From Sphingomonadaceae bacterium (GTDB lineage: Bacteria > Pseudomonadota > Alphaproteobacteria > Sphingomonadales > Sphingomonadaceae), in NCBI GenBank assembly GCA_021300355.1, contig JAJTEF010000015.1:1-59354 (forward strand): a stretch of DNA of 59,354 nucleotides, written 5' to 3'. Position 1 is the stretch's first letter, and every line of letters starts with the position of its first letter. Under the pieces are notes generated by a model that was given only the letters and a program-made list of their open reading frames with translations, ran no database searches and was not told the origin of the DNA. Both the position numbers and the translations under genes were made by a program. Shown one piece after another: positions 37,562-48,221 of this stretch.

Positions 37562-39201
37562 GCGGTCTCCAATATCATCACATCAACAATTGGTTTTTTG
37601 CCGGTCCAACTAACAGCAACACGGCGAACGGCCAAACGAACGAATTCGCGCAGCTTTTCATAATCCCCGCGATTGTCCTTAATCGCCTTTACCGCAGCTG
37701 TCGTGGCTTCGTGGATAAAATCATCCAGATCTTCTTCGATGGGAACGCCATGCAAACGGATTTCCGGACTGCCCAGCAATTTGTCATTCGCACCAAGCGC
37801 GAACGCCACCGAAATTAACCCGTACCACGACAGACGCCGGCGTTCATTCAACGTGGCGCCGTCAGCCGCGATGATGGTGTCACCATCGAGAATGAGACGC
37901 CCAGTACGTTCCTTGCCAATCGTCTTCGGTTCGCCAGGCGCCAAGCGCACCACGTCACCATTTGACTGCACAACAGCCTTTGGAACGCCATGCGCGCGCG
38001 CGAAACGGGCTTGCTCTGCCATATGCCGACGCTCGCCATGAACCGGAACAAGGATTTCAGGCCTGATCCAATCATATAGAGCGGCCAGTTCCGGCTGCCC
38101 CGGGTGACCCGATACATGGACATGTGCCTGCTTTTCCGTAACCGTCAGAATGTTGCGCTCGGCAAGCTTGTTCATGATGATGCCGATGGCGATTTCATTG
38201 CCGGGGATCTGCTTGGACGAGAAAATGACGGTGTCGCCCTCCTCCAGCTTCACGGGATGATTTCCCTCGGCAATGCGCGCCAGTGCAGCGCGGGCCTCGC
38301 CCTGCCCGCCCGTCGCGACAACCATGACCTCGTGGCGGGGCAGGCTATCCACTTTTTCCATATCAATGGTTTTGGGCAGATCTTTCAAATAGCCATTGGC
38401 CTGCGCTGCCTCAAGAATCCGGTGCAACGACCGACCGGCAAAGCACAAGGTCCGTCCGCTCTCGCGCGCGACTTCGCCCAAAGTCTGCAACCGCGCTGCG
38501 TTGGAGGCGAAAGTTGTAACAACCACCCGGCCCTTCGCGGCCTTGACGGACTTTAGCAGGTCGTCCTTCACGCTGCCTTCGCTGCCGCTATGTTCAAGAT
38601 TGAAGACATTGGTGGAATCACACACCATCGCCAATATGCCAGTGTCCCCAATCGCGGTTAGCGCGTCGGCGGTCGTCGGGCGGCCCAAAACAGGCCGTTC
38701 GTCCAATTTCCAGTCACCGGTATGGAAAATCTTGCCATAAGGCGTGGTGATCAAACAGGCGCTCATTTCAAGGATGGAGTGCGCCAGCGTCACAAATTTA
38801 AAATCGAATGGCCCCATGGAGAATGCGCCTTCCATGGGAATGACGTTCAGCTCCACAATATCCGCGATGCCTTCTTCCTCAAGCTTGCCGCGAATGAGCG
38901 TTGCTGTGAACGGCGTCGCATATAAAGGCACGCCGAGGTCCGCGGCGAAATAGGCCACCGCGCCAATATGATCTTCATGACCATGCGTCAGGACGATGCC
39001 CAAAAGGTCTTTTTTACGCTTCTCAATAAATTCCAGATCTGGAAATACGAGGTCAACGCCGGGATACTCTGAATTCGCAAAGGTGAGGCCAAGGTCGACC
39101 ATCACCCACTTGCCATCGCAACCGTATAAATTGACGTTCATGCCAATTTCATTTGACCCGCCAAGAGCAAGGAAAAGCAGTTCATTTTTTGGGGTCGTCA
39201 T
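37558..39201 (-). CDS. Ribonuclease J
   Basis: This 547-residue metallo-beta-lactamase/beta-CASP nuclease has the zinc ligands in LTHGHEDHIGA, and later LAHS and HTGDW. The beta-CASP domain follows with VTTFASNAARLQTL and SSKQIPGNE, and the HVSGHPGQPEL block. A C-terminal domain closes it. In Alphaproteobacteria RNase J takes part in 5'-3' RNA decay and rRNA 5' maturation. The gene starts at an ATG overlapping the coaX stop (TAATG) and ends overlapping the DUF1467 gene. Confidence 0.95.
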   Translation of the reverse strand: MTTPKNELLFLALGGSNEIGMNVNLYGCDGKWVMVDLGLTFANSEYPGVDLVFPDLEFIEKRKKDLLGIVLTHGHEDHIGAVAYFAADLGVPLYATPFTATLIRGKLEEEGIADIVELNVIPMEGAFSMGPFDFKFVTLAHSILEMSACLITTPYGKIFHTGDWKLDERPVLGRPTTADALTAIGDTGILAMVCDSTNVFNLEHSGSEGSVKDDLLKSVKAAKGRVVVTTFASNAARLQTLGEVARESGRTLCFAGRSLHRILEAAQANGYLKDLPKTIDMEKVDSLPRHEVMVVATGGQGEARAALARIAEGNHPVKLEEGDTVIFSSKQIPGNEIAIGIIMNKLAERNILTVTEKQAHVHVSGHPGQPELAALYDWIRPEILVPVHGERRHMAEQARFARAHGVPKAVVQSNGDVVRLAPGEPKTIGKERTGRLILDGDTIIAADGATLNERRRLSWYGLISVAFALGANDKLLGSPEIRLHGVPIEEDLDDFIHEATTAAVKAIKDNRGDYEKLREFVRLAVRRVAVSWTGKKPIVDVMILETA

Positions 39202-39983
39202 TATATTTTTTCTCTATTCCTGTACAAAAGCGCCAGCCCCCGCAGCGTCAAATCGGGTTCTACCCGGTCAAATAAATGGCCATGTTGCTGAAACAAGATT
39301 GCCAAACCGCCAGTCGCAATAACCGATACCGGTTCACCAATTTCATTCTTCATTCGGGCAATCATTCCCTCGATCATTGCCACATAGCCCCAATAGATAC
39401 CAATCTGCATTTGTCCAACAGTGGTTGTGCCAATGACACTTTCATTCGGCGGTGGTTCGATTGCAATGCGCGGCAGCATCGCCGCTGCGCCATATAAGGC
39501 ATCAAGCGACAGATTAACGCCGGGTGCGATGCTTCCGCCGTGATAAGAGCCATCGGGGCCAATATAATCAAACGTCGTCGCCGTGCCGAAGCTGATAACG
39601 ATCTTATGCCCGTCTGCGAGCGCATGTGCCGCGATGGCATTCACGGCGCGATCTGCGCCAACCGACTGCGGTTCCGCAACACGCAGCTGAATGCCCCATG
39701 CAACAGCCCCGCGCCCCGCGACAAGTGCTTCACAGCCAAAATAGCGCGTCGCCAACAGCTGCAGATTGTGCAGCGCGCGCGGCACGACGGTCGCGATGAT
39801 AACAGCGTCGATATCCGAACGCTTGAACCCCGCCATTTGGATGAGCTGATCCAACCAGACCGCATATTCATCGGCAGTGCGGCGTGCGTCTGTGGCGATG
39901 CGCCAGCGGTGCAATATCTCGCCGCTGTCATCGACCAAAGCAAACTTCGCGTTGGTATTACCCGTGTCTATTGCGAGCAACAT
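39201..39983 (-). CDS. coaX: Type III pantothenate kinase
   Basis: This 260-residue ASKHA-fold kinase starts [19 protein letters not shown] (phosphate 1 motif). It has [15 protein letters not shown] with the conserved [31 protein letters not shown], and VIATGGLA. It phosphorylates pantothenate, the first step of coenzyme A synthesis, and needs a monovalent cation. It is coupled to RNase J and lies 11 bases after birA. Confidence 0.97.
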   Translation of the reverse strand: MLLAIDTGNTNAKFALVDDSGEILHRWRIATDARRTADEYAVWLDQLIQMAGFKRSDIDAVIIATVVPRALHNLQLLATRYFGCEALVAGRGAVAWGIQLRVAEPQSVGADRAVNAIAAHALADGHKIVISFGTATTFDYIGPDGSYHGGSIAPGVNLSLDALYGAAAMLPRIAIEPPPNESVIGTTTVGQMQIGIYWGYVAMIEGMIARMKNEIGEPVSVIATGGLAILFQQHGHLFDRVEPDLTLRGLALLYRNREKI

Positions 39984-39994
39984 CGCCCACCCCT

Positions 39995-40741
39995 TTAAAC
40001 TAGAAAAACATCTGCTGCGTGAATGGCACGAATTGCGCCGTCCGCCAAGCTAAGCCGCAGCGCACCCTGATCGTCCAATCCTTGGAAAATCCCGTGCAAT
40101 TCTTCGCCATCCGGTAATCGCGCCGACAGCGCGGTTCCGCGGGGATGCGCACATTCTTCCCACTGGCGGATAATCGTACCCGTGCCCGACAGCCGCCAGA
40201 TCGACAGGTACCGCGCAAAGGCATCGGCCACGATCTCCACGCTCGACTGCGCGTCGGGTGGTGTCGCGCCAAGCGTGCGTAAGTCTGACACTTTGCGGTC
40301 AAGATTTACCGGATGCCAAACCAGGTTCAACCCAATGCCGACAATGACCGCATCGGCCGATCGTTCCAACAATATCCCGCACAATTTCGAACCATCGCGC
40401 GAAAGAATGTCATTTGGCCATTTCAGGGAAATGTCGACATGTGGTGCGATCTGCCGGATGGCGTCGAACACAGCCAATGCCGTTACAAATGCCAGACTGG
40501 CTGGTGCAGGGTCGGTATCGCGCAGACGAACGATCGTGCTTGCGAACAGATTGCCCTTTGGACTTTCCCAGCTGCGGCCGAGACGGCCTGTGCCGCCGTC
40601 CTGCGCATCAGCGCGAAGCCATAATCCTTCCGGTGCACCCTGCGCTGCGCGCGTCAACAAATCCGCGTTTGTTGACCCAGTGAGCGCAACCTCTTCGAAT
40701 AACAGCGTCAGAACAGCGCCTTTGCAGCAACCGCAGTCCAA
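39995..40741 (-). CDS. birA: Biotin-[acetyl-CoA-carboxylase] ligase, catalytic-only form
   Basis: This 248-residue enzyme attaches biotin to the carboxylase carrier protein. GSTNADLL, the [20 protein letters not shown] biotinyl-AMP loop and LKWPNDIL are clear. There is no N-terminal winged helix, so it is not a repressor. The start is uncertain: a TTG at 40741 is used here and lies inside the end of nuoN (34-base overlap); the enzyme core starts at [15 protein letters not shown], and no ATG is close. Its place between nuoN and coaX is a common alphaproteobacterial order. Confidence 0.93.
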   Translation of the reverse strand: MDCGCCKGAVLTLLFEEVALTGSTNADLLTRAAQGAPEGLWLRADAQDGGTGRLGRSWESPKGNLFASTIVRLRDTDPAPASLAFVTALAVFDAIRQIAPHVDISLKWPNDILSRDGSKLCGILLERSADAVIVGIGLNLVWHPVNLDRKVSDLRTLGATPPDAQSSVEIVADAFARYLSIWRLSGTGTIIRQWEECAHPRGTALSARLPDGEELHGIFQGLDDQGALRLSLADGAIRAIHAADVFLV

Positions 40742-42150
40742 ACGCCGAGCGCTGGAATGGCAAAATAGCCAAGCGGCGAGTTGGCCGCGGCAAGAATGCC
40801 ACCAGTCCAGACCAACACCTTGTCATCGCTTTCGGCGATCACATCAGCCGCATCATCAAAGTACATCACTTTGACAACCTTGAGGTAATAGAATGCCCCA
40901 ATAACCGAAGCCGAGATGCCAATGACTGCCAATGGCAGCAGGCCGGCGGCGACAGCGGCATTGAATACCACCAGCTTACCCCAAAAGCCGAACAATGGCG
41001 GAATCCCCGCGAGGCTGAACATGAAAATGGCAAAGGCAGCGGCAAGCGCCGGGCGCGTCTTCGACAAGCCAGCGATATCGGCGAATTCTTCGCGATAGTT
41101 ACCGTCTTTGTCCTTCAATTGCATCAAGCACACAAATCCGCCCAAGGTCATCGCAACATAAATCGTCAAATAGACCAACATGGCAGCAATGCCCTGCTCT
41201 GTTCCGGTGGCGAGACCGATGAGGATGAAGCCGACATTGTTGATCGAGCTATACGCCATCAGGCGCTTGAGGTTTTGCTGACCAATTGCACCAACCGCGC
41301 CGATGATGATCGACATCAACGCCACCGCAATAATGATTTGCTGCCACACCAGAACCTGCGAACCAAATGCCTCAAGCACAACGCGCATCAACAAAGCGAT
41401 CGCTGCAACCTTTGGTGCACTCGCAAAAAATGCGGTGACCGGTGTTGGTGCGCCTTCGTAAACGTCGGGCGTCCACATATGGAATGGCGCGGCACTGATT
41501 TTAAATGCCAATCCGGATAGGATGAACACGATACCAAAGATTAGACCAAGGCCGACTTCCTTGTCCATCGCAAGGCCGATTGCGGCAAAGTTGGTCGAAC
41601 CGGCAAAACCATAGACCAAGGATGCGCCGAAAAGCAGCATACCGCTCGCAAGGGCGCCAAGGACGAAATATTTCAGGCCCGCTTCCGCCGAACGGCCATC
41701 CGAGCGCACGAAGCTTGCCAGAACATAGGCCGAGAGGCTCTGAAGCTCCAAACCGATATACAAGGAGACCAGGTCCGTCGCCGATACCATAATGCCCATA
41801 CCGACGCAGGAAAGGACGATAAGAACCGGATATTCAGCGCGCATCGCGCCTGCCTTCTCCAAGAAACGTGGGGCAATGGTCAGAGAAACAGCCGCGGCAA
41901 TATAAATCAGCAGCTTGGAGAAATTGCCAAAGGCATCATTCACCATCAAACCATCAAAGGCCGAGGCGCTGGCGCCCGAACCAAGCGAGCTAACAGTCAA
42001 AGCAGCGGCAGCACCGAGAGCCACAACAGCCAATATGCTGATGAAGCGTCCGGCCTGATCCATCCATGCAGCCAACAAAAGTAAGGCAAGCGCGGAGAAG
42101 CTGAGAATAATCTCAGGACGCACCAAGGAGAGCGAAGCAGTAAGTTCCAT
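40708..42150 (-). CDS. nuoN: NADH-quinone oxidoreductase subunit N
   Basis: This 480-residue, 14-helix antiporter-like subunit of complex I sits in the membrane arm and takes part in proton pumping. Conserved stretches include LELQSLSAYVLASFVRSDGRSAEAGLKYF with the key Glu, FKISAAPFHMWTPDVYEGAPTP, and QNLKRLMAYSSINNVGF. It lies 2 bases downstream of nuoM, and its end overlaps birA. It is the last of the 14 nuo genes here. Confidence 0.97.
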   Translation of the reverse strand: MELTASLSLVRPEIILSFSALALLLLAAWMDQAGRFISILAVVALGAAAALTVSSLGSGASASAFDGLMVNDAFGNFSKLLIYIAAAVSLTIAPRFLEKAGAMRAEYPVLIVLSCVGMGIMVSATDLVSLYIGLELQSLSAYVLASFVRSDGRSAEAGLKYFVLGALASGMLLFGASLVYGFAGSTNFAAIGLAMDKEVGLGLIFGIVFILSGLAFKISAAPFHMWTPDVYEGAPTPVTAFFASAPKVAAIALLMRVVLEAFGSQVLVWQQIIIAVALMSIIIGAVGAIGQQNLKRLMAYSSINNVGFILIGLATGTEQGIAAMLVYLTIYVAMTLGGFVCLMQLKDKDGNYREEFADIAGLSKTRPALAAAFAIFMFSLAGIPPLFGFWGKLVVFNAAVAAGLLPLAVIGISASVIGAFYYLKVVKVMYFDDAADVIAESDDKVLVWTGGILAAANSPLGYFAIPALGVWTAVAAKALF

Positions 42151-42152
42151 TA

Positions 42153-43712
42153 TTAATGGCTCCCCTCAGCCACGTCTTTTTTAGGTTCATGAACAACGCG
42201 AAAGCGCGCTGTGGTCGGGTCGACGGCCATCAATTTACTATCGCCAGCTGGAGCCGCCCGTTCAATACGTTCAACTATTGTTGCAACATCGCGGCGAATG
42301 GGGGCAAGGAATGTTTCGGGATATAAGCCCATCCACAACACAACGACCGCAATCGGCGCGAGCAGCCACATTTCGCGGCCGTCAATATCCTGCATCGCTG
42401 CGGCGTCTGCATTGACCTGCGGCCCGAATGCGATCCGGCGATAGAGATACAACATATATCCAGCGCCAAGGATGATGCCCGTTGTCGCAATCAGCGTGGC
42501 CCAAGTGGACACCTTATAGGCACCCGCGAGGCTCAGAAACTCACCGACGAAACCGCTTGTTCCGGGCAAGCCGACGCTGGCCATGGTGAACAGCATGAAC
42601 AGCAGTGCATATTTGGGCATATTCACGCTGATGCCGCCGTAACGGCTGATTTCGCGTGTGTGCAGACGGTCGTAGATCACGCCCACGCAAAGGAAGAGCG
42701 CGCCCGAAACCAAACCGTGGCTGAGCATCACGATGATCGCGCCTTCAATACCCTGTTGGTTAAAGGTGAAGAGGCCAACCGTCACGATCGCCATGTGGGC
42801 GACTGACGAATATGCGATCAGTTTCTTCATATCCTGCTGCACCAGCGCGACGAGCGATGTGTAGACAACCGCGACCATCGACAGGCCAAACACCAAAGGA
42901 ATGAAGTTGGCACTCGCCTCTGGGAACATCGGCAGAGAGAAACGCAGGAAGCCATAGCCGCCCATTTTCAGCAACACGCCAGCCAGAATGACTGAACCGG
43001 CCGTTGGCGCCTGAACGTGCGCATCGGGAAGCCATGTGTGCACGGGCCACATCGGCATCTTGACCGCAAATGACGCAAAGAATGCCAGCCACAGCAATGT
43101 CTGTGCCTGCACAGGGAAATCTGTGTTGAGCAACGTCGGAATGTCTGCGGTGCCGGCAAACTGGATCATCCACAACATCGCGATCAGCATCACCACCGAC
43201 CCAAGCAAGGTGTAGAGGAAGAACTTATACGACGCGTAAATGCGGTCCTGACCACCCCAGATACCGATGATGAGATACATCGGGATCAAACCGGCTTCAA
43301 AGAAGATATAGAACAGCAACAGGTCCTGCGCCGCGAACACGCCGATCATCAGCGTTTCCATCAACAGGAAAGCCGCCATATATTCGCCAACGCGCTTCTG
43401 AATGCTGTTCCAGCTTGCGCCGATGCAAATGGGCATCAGGAACACCGACAGCATGATGAGCGTCAACGAGATACCGTCAATGCCAAGCTTCCAACCAATC
43501 GGGCCGAACAGCTGCGCACTTTCGGTAAACTGCCACTGCGCACCTGCGGGATCATAGCTGATCCACAGCACCACACCGAGGATGAAGTTAGCGAGCGTCG
43601 CACCAAGCGCAATCGGGCGCGCCAATTCGGCACGAACGAACAGGCACAATGCAGCAGCCACCATCGGAATGGCGAGCATGATTGAAAGGACAGGAATATC
43701 TGCGGCGTTCAT
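42153..43712 (-). CDS. nuoM: NADH-quinone oxidoreductase subunit M
   Basis: This is the 519-residue antiporter-like membrane subunit. It has LFYIFFEAGLIPMYLIIGIWGG with the essential Glu, FASFAVKMPMWPVHTWLPDAHVQAPTAGS, and QQDMKKLIAYSSVAHM, as in NuoM. It starts at an ATG sharing a base with the nuoL stop and ends just before nuoN. It forms one of the three proton channels of the membrane arm. Confidence 0.97.
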   Translation of the reverse strand: MNAADIPVLSIMLAIPMVAAALCLFVRAELARPIALGATLANFILGVVLWISYDPAGAQWQFTESAQLFGPIGWKLGIDGISLTLIMLSVFLMPICIGASWNSIQKRVGEYMAAFLLMETLMIGVFAAQDLLLFYIFFEAGLIPMYLIIGIWGGQDRIYASYKFFLYTLLGSVVMLIAMLWMIQFAGTADIPTLLNTDFPVQAQTLLWLAFFASFAVKMPMWPVHTWLPDAHVQAPTAGSVILAGVLLKMGGYGFLRFSLPMFPEASANFIPLVFGLSMVAVVYTSLVALVQQDMKKLIAYSSVAHMAIVTVGLFTFNQQGIEGAIIVMLSHGLVSGALFLCVGVIYDRLHTREISRYGGISVNMPKYALLFMLFTMASVGLPGTSGFVGEFLSLAGAYKVSTWATLIATTGIILGAGYMLYLYRRIAFGPQVNADAAAMQDIDGREMWLLAPIAVVVLWMGLYPETFLAPIRRDVATIVERIERAAPAGDSKLMAVDPTTARFRVVHEPKKDVAEGSH

Positions 43713-45748
43713 TATGTTCTCACCATCATCCAGCTAACCGCTGTGACAAGGCCCAAAAGCATCACCAGCGCATATGTATAAAGATAACCCGACTGCATTT
43801 TAACCGCGAGCTTGCTGCCAAAGGAAACGACAGCAGCCGAACCGTTCGGTCCAAACCGGTCAATGATACCAATGTCGCCCTGCTTCCAGAACAGGCGTCC
43901 AAACCAAAAAGCCGGGCGGACAAAGACTGCATTATACAGCTCGTCGAAATACCATTTGTTCAGGAAGAAGCGATACAATGGCGCAAAGGCAGTCGCCAAG
44001 CGCTGCGGCGCATCCTTTGATTGCTGATACATCAAATAAGCAACCAACAAGCCGGTCAGCATGGCCACTGTCGACGACAGCTTCACCCACAACGGCACCT
44101 CGTGCATGGCGTGCATCAAATGTTCGTTGAAGAACAATGTGCTGTTCGCCCAAAATGCCTTGCCAGTTTCGGCGTCAATGAAGCCTCCGTGGAATACAAA
44201 ACCAGCAAAAACAGCGCCCAATGTCAGCACGCCCAACGGGATGAGCATTGGCAGTGGGCTTTCATGTGGATGATAGCCAGCGGTGCCGTCACCATGCGCG
44301 TTGTTGGCATGATCATGCGCATGTTCATCATGATCACCATGGTCGTGCATCGCATGTTGAATATGCTCCGACTGCGCCCAACGCGGCGTTCCGAAGAATG
44401 TGAGGAACATCAGGCGCCAGCTGTAGAAGCTGGTCAACAATGCCGCCAGAACACCAATGCCAAACGCATACATGTGGAAGGTCGAGTGGCTCGCAAATGC
44501 GGCTTCGATGATGGCATCCTTGGAATAGAAGCCAGCGAACCCGCCGACGCCAACAATACCAACGCCGGTAATCGCCAATGTGCCCGCCATCATCGCCCAG
44601 AAGGTCAGCGGGATATGTTTCCGCAAACCGCCATAATAACGCATATCCTGTTCATGATGCATTGCGTGGATGACTGAGCCGGCACCAAGGAACAACAACG
44701 CCTTAAAGAAAGCGTGCGTGAACAAATGGAACATTGCCGCGCCATATGCGCCCGTGCCCGCGGCAAAGAACATATATCCAAGCTGCGAGCATGTTGAATA
44801 CGCGATCACGCGTTTGATGTCGGTCTGCACCAAGCCAACAGTCGCTGCAAAAATGGCCGTCGTCGCGCCAACTATCGTCACAACATCCAGCGCAAACTGG
44901 CTTGTTTCAAACAATGGCGACAGGCGGCAAACCATGAACACGCCAGCAGTAACCATCGTTGCCGCGTGAATAAGCGCCGACACGGGTGTCGGACCTTCCA
45001 TCGCGTCGGGCAGCCATGTGTGCAGGCCCAACTGCGCAGATTTGCCCATCGCGCCGATGAACAACAATATGCACAGCAAGCTCATCGTATCCACGCGGAA
45101 CCCAAGGAAACCAATGCTTGATCCAACCTTTTCAGGTGCCGCCGCCAAAATGTCCGGAATGGACACCGTGCCAAACAACCAGAATACGCCGAAGATACCC
45201 AGCATGAAGCCAAGGTCGCCAACGCGGTTCACGACAAATGCCTTAATTGCGGCGGCGTTCGCGCTTAGTTTTTTGTACCAGAAACCAATCAACAGATAGG
45301 ACGCAAGGCCAACCCCTTCCCATCCAAAGAACATTTGGACAAGATTGTTGGCGGTTACGAGCATCAACATCGCGAAAGTGAACAACGACAAATACGCAAA
45401 GAAGCGCGGTTGATCGGGGTCTTCCTCCATATAGCCCCAGCTATACAGATGGACCAGCGCGGAAACGGTGGTGATAACGACCAACATCACCGCAGTCAGC
45501 GCATCAACGCGCAATTCCCAATCGAATGACAAATCACCCGACTGCACCCAATTCATCACCGGCGCGACATACGCGGTTTCGCTGCCGTTGAGAAAGCCGA
45601 TAAAAATCGGCCAGCTCAGCAAGGACGCCGTGAACAGGCCCGCTGTGGTAATGGTCTTGGATGCAACCGCGCCAATAAAGCGTTGGCCAAGGCCCGCAAC
45701 GAGCGCAGCCAAAAGCGGCAGAAAAACAATGATATGGATCGAAGTCAC
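43712..45748 (-). CDS. nuoL: NADH-quinone oxidoreductase subunit L
   Basis: This 678-residue distal membrane subunit has [52 protein letters not shown] and [21 protein letters not shown]. The long C-terminal part contains the lateral helix region. A His/Asp-rich stretch (residues about 470-495, [18 protein letters not shown]) interrupts a loop; such His-rich loops are common in alphaproteobacterial NuoL. It lies 6 bases after nuoK. Confidence 0.97.
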   Translation of the reverse strand: MTSIHIIVFLPLLAALVAGLGQRFIGAVASKTITTAGLFTASLLSWPIFIGFLNGSETAYVAPVMNWVQSGDLSFDWELRVDALTAVMLVVITTVSALVHLYSWGYMEEDPDQPRFFAYLSLFTFAMLMLVTANNLVQMFFGWEGVGLASYLLIGFWYKKLSANAAAIKAFVVNRVGDLGFMLGIFGVFWLFGTVSIPDILAAAPEKVGSSIGFLGFRVDTMSLLCILLFIGAMGKSAQLGLHTWLPDAMEGPTPVSALIHAATMVTAGVFMVCRLSPLFETSQFALDVVTIVGATTAIFAATVGLVQTDIKRVIAYSTCSQLGYMFFAAGTGAYGAAMFHLFTHAFFKALLFLGAGSVIHAMHHEQDMRYYGGLRKHIPLTFWAMMAGTLAITGVGIVGVGGFAGFYSKDAIIEAAFASHSTFHMYAFGIGVLAALLTSFYSWRLMFLTFFGTPRWAQSEHIQHAMHDHGDHDEHAHDHANNAHGDGTAGYHPHESPLPMLIPLGVLTLGAVFAGFVFHGGFIDAETGKAFWANSTLFFNEHLMHAMHEVPLWVKLSSTVAMLTGLLVAYLMYQQSKDAPQRLATAFAPLYRFFLNKWYFDELYNAVFVRPAFWFGRLFWKQGDIGIIDRFGPNGSAAVVSFGSKLAVKMQSGYLYTYALVMLLGLVTAVSWMMVRT

Positions 45749-45754
45749 TGGATG

Positions 45755-46060
45755 TTATCCCTTCATCCGGTTGACATCGTCAACGGCAATGGTGCCCCGG
45801 CCACGGAAGTAGATGACCAAAATAGCAAGGCCAATGGCCGCTTCACCAGCAGCCACCGTCAGCACGAACATCGCGAAAATCTGGCCCGTAAGGTCGCCAA
45901 GAAAGACGCTGAACGCCACGAGGTTGATATTTACCGCCAGCAGAATGAGCTCAATCGCCATCAGAATGATGATCACATTTTTGCGGTTCAGGAAAATGCC
46001 AAGCACACCCATGACAAACAGGATGCTGCTCACCACCAGATAATGTTCGATACCAATCAC
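45755..46060 (-). CDS. nuoK: NADH-quinone oxidoreductase subunit K
   Basis: This 101-residue subunit has three membrane helices, with the buried glutamate in [20 protein letters not shown] and [20 protein letters not shown], both diagnostic for NuoK (ND4L). It overlaps nuoJ by 4 bases (ATGA). It links the quinone site to the antiporter-like subunits. Confidence 0.97.
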   Translation of the reverse strand: MIGIEHYLVVSSILFVMGVLGIFLNRKNVIIILMAIELILLAVNINLVAFSVFLGDLTGQIFAMFVLTVAAGEAAIGLAILVIYFRGRGTIAVDDVNRMKG

Positions 46061-46677
46061 AACTCGATCCCCTGCCCTACCGGTTGATTGACGTTGCGCG
46101 TCGCTTCTTCGGGACGGCGCTGTACCTGGCTGCTGATGCTCTGGCCGCGGGTGCCATGGCTCTTACGATGGGTAAGAACAATCGCACCGACCATTGCCAC
46201 CAAAAGAATGAGGCCTGCGGTTTCAAACATGAAAACATATTTGCTGTACAACAGGCCGCCGATAGCCTCGATATTGGGAACAGCCGCCGACACGGTGGCT
46301 GCGCCCGCCTCTGGCGTGCCCAATGTGACTGCACCAGCCTGATACGCGCCAATGCCCAGCACGAGCTCTGCGGCGAGGACAACGGCAAGTAGCAAACCAA
46401 GCGGAACGTTTTTCACAAAACCCGCGCGCAGTTCGGCAAAGTCAATGTCGAGCATCATCACCACAAACAGGAACAATACGGCGACTGCGCCAACGTAGAC
46501 AATGACGAGCAGCATCGCGATAAACTCAGCGCCGATCAGGATCATGAGGCCAGCGGCGTTAAAGAACGCGACGATCAACCACAGCACGCTGTGCACGGGG
46601 TTGCGCGCAAAGATGACCATCGCGGCGGACGCTATGACGATGCTTGCGAAAATATAGAATGAGACGAGTTGGATCAC
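46057..46677 (-). CDS. nuoJ: NADH-quinone oxidoreductase subunit J
   Basis: This 206-residue subunit has five predicted helices; the conserved piece is [54 protein letters not shown], the ND6-type core. The C-terminal 35 residues are polar ([27 protein letters not shown]). It lies 12 bases after nuoI and overlaps nuoK. Confidence 0.96.
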   Translation of the reverse strand: MIQLVSFYIFASIVIASAAMVIFARNPVHSVLWLIVAFFNAAGLMILIGAEFIAMLLVIVYVGAVAVLFLFVVMMLDIDFAELRAGFVKNVPLGLLLAVVLAAELVLGIGAYQAGAVTLGTPEAGAATVSAAVPNIEAIGGLLYSKYVFMFETAGLILLVAMVGAIVLTHRKSHGTRGQSISSQVQRRPEEATRNVNQPVGQGIEL

Positions 46678-46689
46678 GATGGGCCGCCC

Positions 46690-47178
46690 TTAACGATAGG
46701 GTGCATCGGCAGCAAGGTTCGCGGCAATTGCCCGTTCCCATTTCGCGCCGTTGTCTAGAAGCTTGGCCTTGTCATAAAACAATTCCTCGCGTGTTTCGGT
46801 TGCAAATTCGAGGTTTGGACCCTCGACAATCGCATCCACAGGGCAGGCTTCCTGACAGAAACCGCAATAGATGCACTTCGTCATGTCGATGTCATAGCGT
46901 GTGGTGCGGCGGCTGCCGTCTTCGCGCGGTTCGGACTCGATGGTAATTGCCAATGCAGGGCACACCGCTTCGCATAGCTTGCACGCAATGCACCGCTCTT
47001 CCCCATTGGGGTAGCGCCGCAAAGCATGCTCTCCGCGAAAACGCGGGCTCAACGGGTTCTTTTCGAACGGATAGTTGATCGTCGCCTTTGGCTTGAAGAA
47101 ATATTGCAAGGTCAACCAGTGCGCCTTGACGAATTCCCAAAGGGTAAAGGTTTTGATGAGATGCGCGATGGTGGTCAT
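46690..47178 (-). CDS. nuoI: NADH-quinone oxidoreductase subunit I
   Basis: This 162-residue ferredoxin-like subunit holds clusters N6a and N6b: [13 protein letters not shown] and [16 protein letters not shown], each a CxxCxxCxxxCP pattern. I used ATG 47178 ([11 protein letters not shown]), which overlaps the nuoH stop; a longer frame to 47256 only runs into nuoH. It passes electrons toward NuoB. Confidence 0.97.
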   Translation of the reverse strand: MTTIAHLIKTFTLWEFVKAHWLTLQYFFKPKATINYPFEKNPLSPRFRGEHALRRYPNGEERCIACKLCEAVCPALAITIESEPREDGSRRTTRYDIDMTKCIYCGFCQEACPVDAIVEGPNLEFATETREELFYDKAKLLDNGAKWERAIAANLAADAPYR

Positions 47179-48221
47179 GCGAAATGTCCTGTGAACATAA
47201 GATAGCCGCTCACCAAAAAGACCCAGAAAAGCGAGATTGGCAGGAACACTTTCCAACCCAGACGCATCAATTGGTCATAACGGTAACGCGGTACAGTCGC
47301 CTTCACCCAAGCGAAGACAAAGAACATCAAAAGGATTTTGACAAAGAACCAGATGATGCCGGGAACGGCATATAATGGCGCCCAATCGACTGGCGGCAAA
47401 TATCCACCCCAAAATAGGATGGCATTAAGCGCGCACATCAACAGCACGTTGGCATATTCACCCAACCAGAACAAAGCGAAAGCCATCGACGAATATTCGG
47501 TCTGATAACCGGCAACCAACTCGCTTTCAGCCTCGGTCAAATCGAAAGGCGCGCGTGCGGTTTCAGCCATTGAACTGATGAGGAACATGATCGCGATCGG
47601 GAACAGCAACGGGTTAAACGCATAAGCGTTGATGAAGCCAAAGATATGGCCCCGCTGGCCCTCGACAATGCCGCCCACATTGAATGTGCCGGCCCAAAGC
47701 ACGATGCAGATCAGAATGAAGCCGATGGAGACTTCGTATGAAATCATCTGCGCAGCCGCACGCATGGCGGAATAAAACGGATATTTGGAGTTGGAAGCCC
47801 AACCCGCAATCACAACGCCATATACGCCAAGGCTGCTGATCGCGAGAATGTAGAGCAAGCCAACGTTGATATTGGAAAGCACAACGCCGTCAGCAAACGG
47901 AATAACCGCCCACGCCATCAAAGCGACGGTGAAGGTAATAATCGGCGCAATCAGAAACAGCCCGCGGTTCGAGGCGCTGGGGATGATTGTTTCCTGCAGG
48001 AACACCTTAAGCCCGTCAGCGAACGACTGAAGGACACCGAAGGGACCAACCACGTTGGGACCACGGCGGAGTGCAAAAGCCGCCCACAATTTGCGTTCAG
48101 CGTAAATGATGAGCGCGACGGCCAGCATCAGCGGCAATGCAATGAGCAATATGCCGGCGATGGTTGCGGTGAACCACGCGGTTTCGTAGCTCATACCAAG
48201 GGTTTGGAAGAAAGATGTCAT
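47175..48221 (-). CDS. nuoH: NADH-quinone oxidoreductase subunit H
   Basis: This 348-residue, eight-helix subunit forms the quinone chamber with NuoB and NuoD. Conserved stretches are [48 protein letters not shown] and [18 protein letters not shown]. Start ATG 48221 overlaps the nuoG stop (ATGA); the frame open to 48269 lies inside nuoG. Confidence 0.97.
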   Translation of the reverse strand: MTSFFQTLGMSYETAWFTATIAGILLIALPLMLAVALIIYAERKLWAAFALRRGPNVVGPFGVLQSFADGLKVFLQETIIPSASNRGLFLIAPIITFTVALMAWAVIPFADGVVLSNINVGLLYILAISSLGVYGVVIAGWASNSKYPFYSAMRAAAQMISYEVSIGFILICIVLWAGTFNVGGIVEGQRGHIFGFINAYAFNPLLFPIAIMFLISSMAETARAPFDLTEAESELVAGYQTEYSSMAFALFWLGEYANVLLMCALNAILFWGGYLPPVDWAPLYAVPGIIWFFVKILLMFFVFAWVKATVPRYRYDQLMRLGWKVFLPISLFWVFLVSGYLMFTGHFA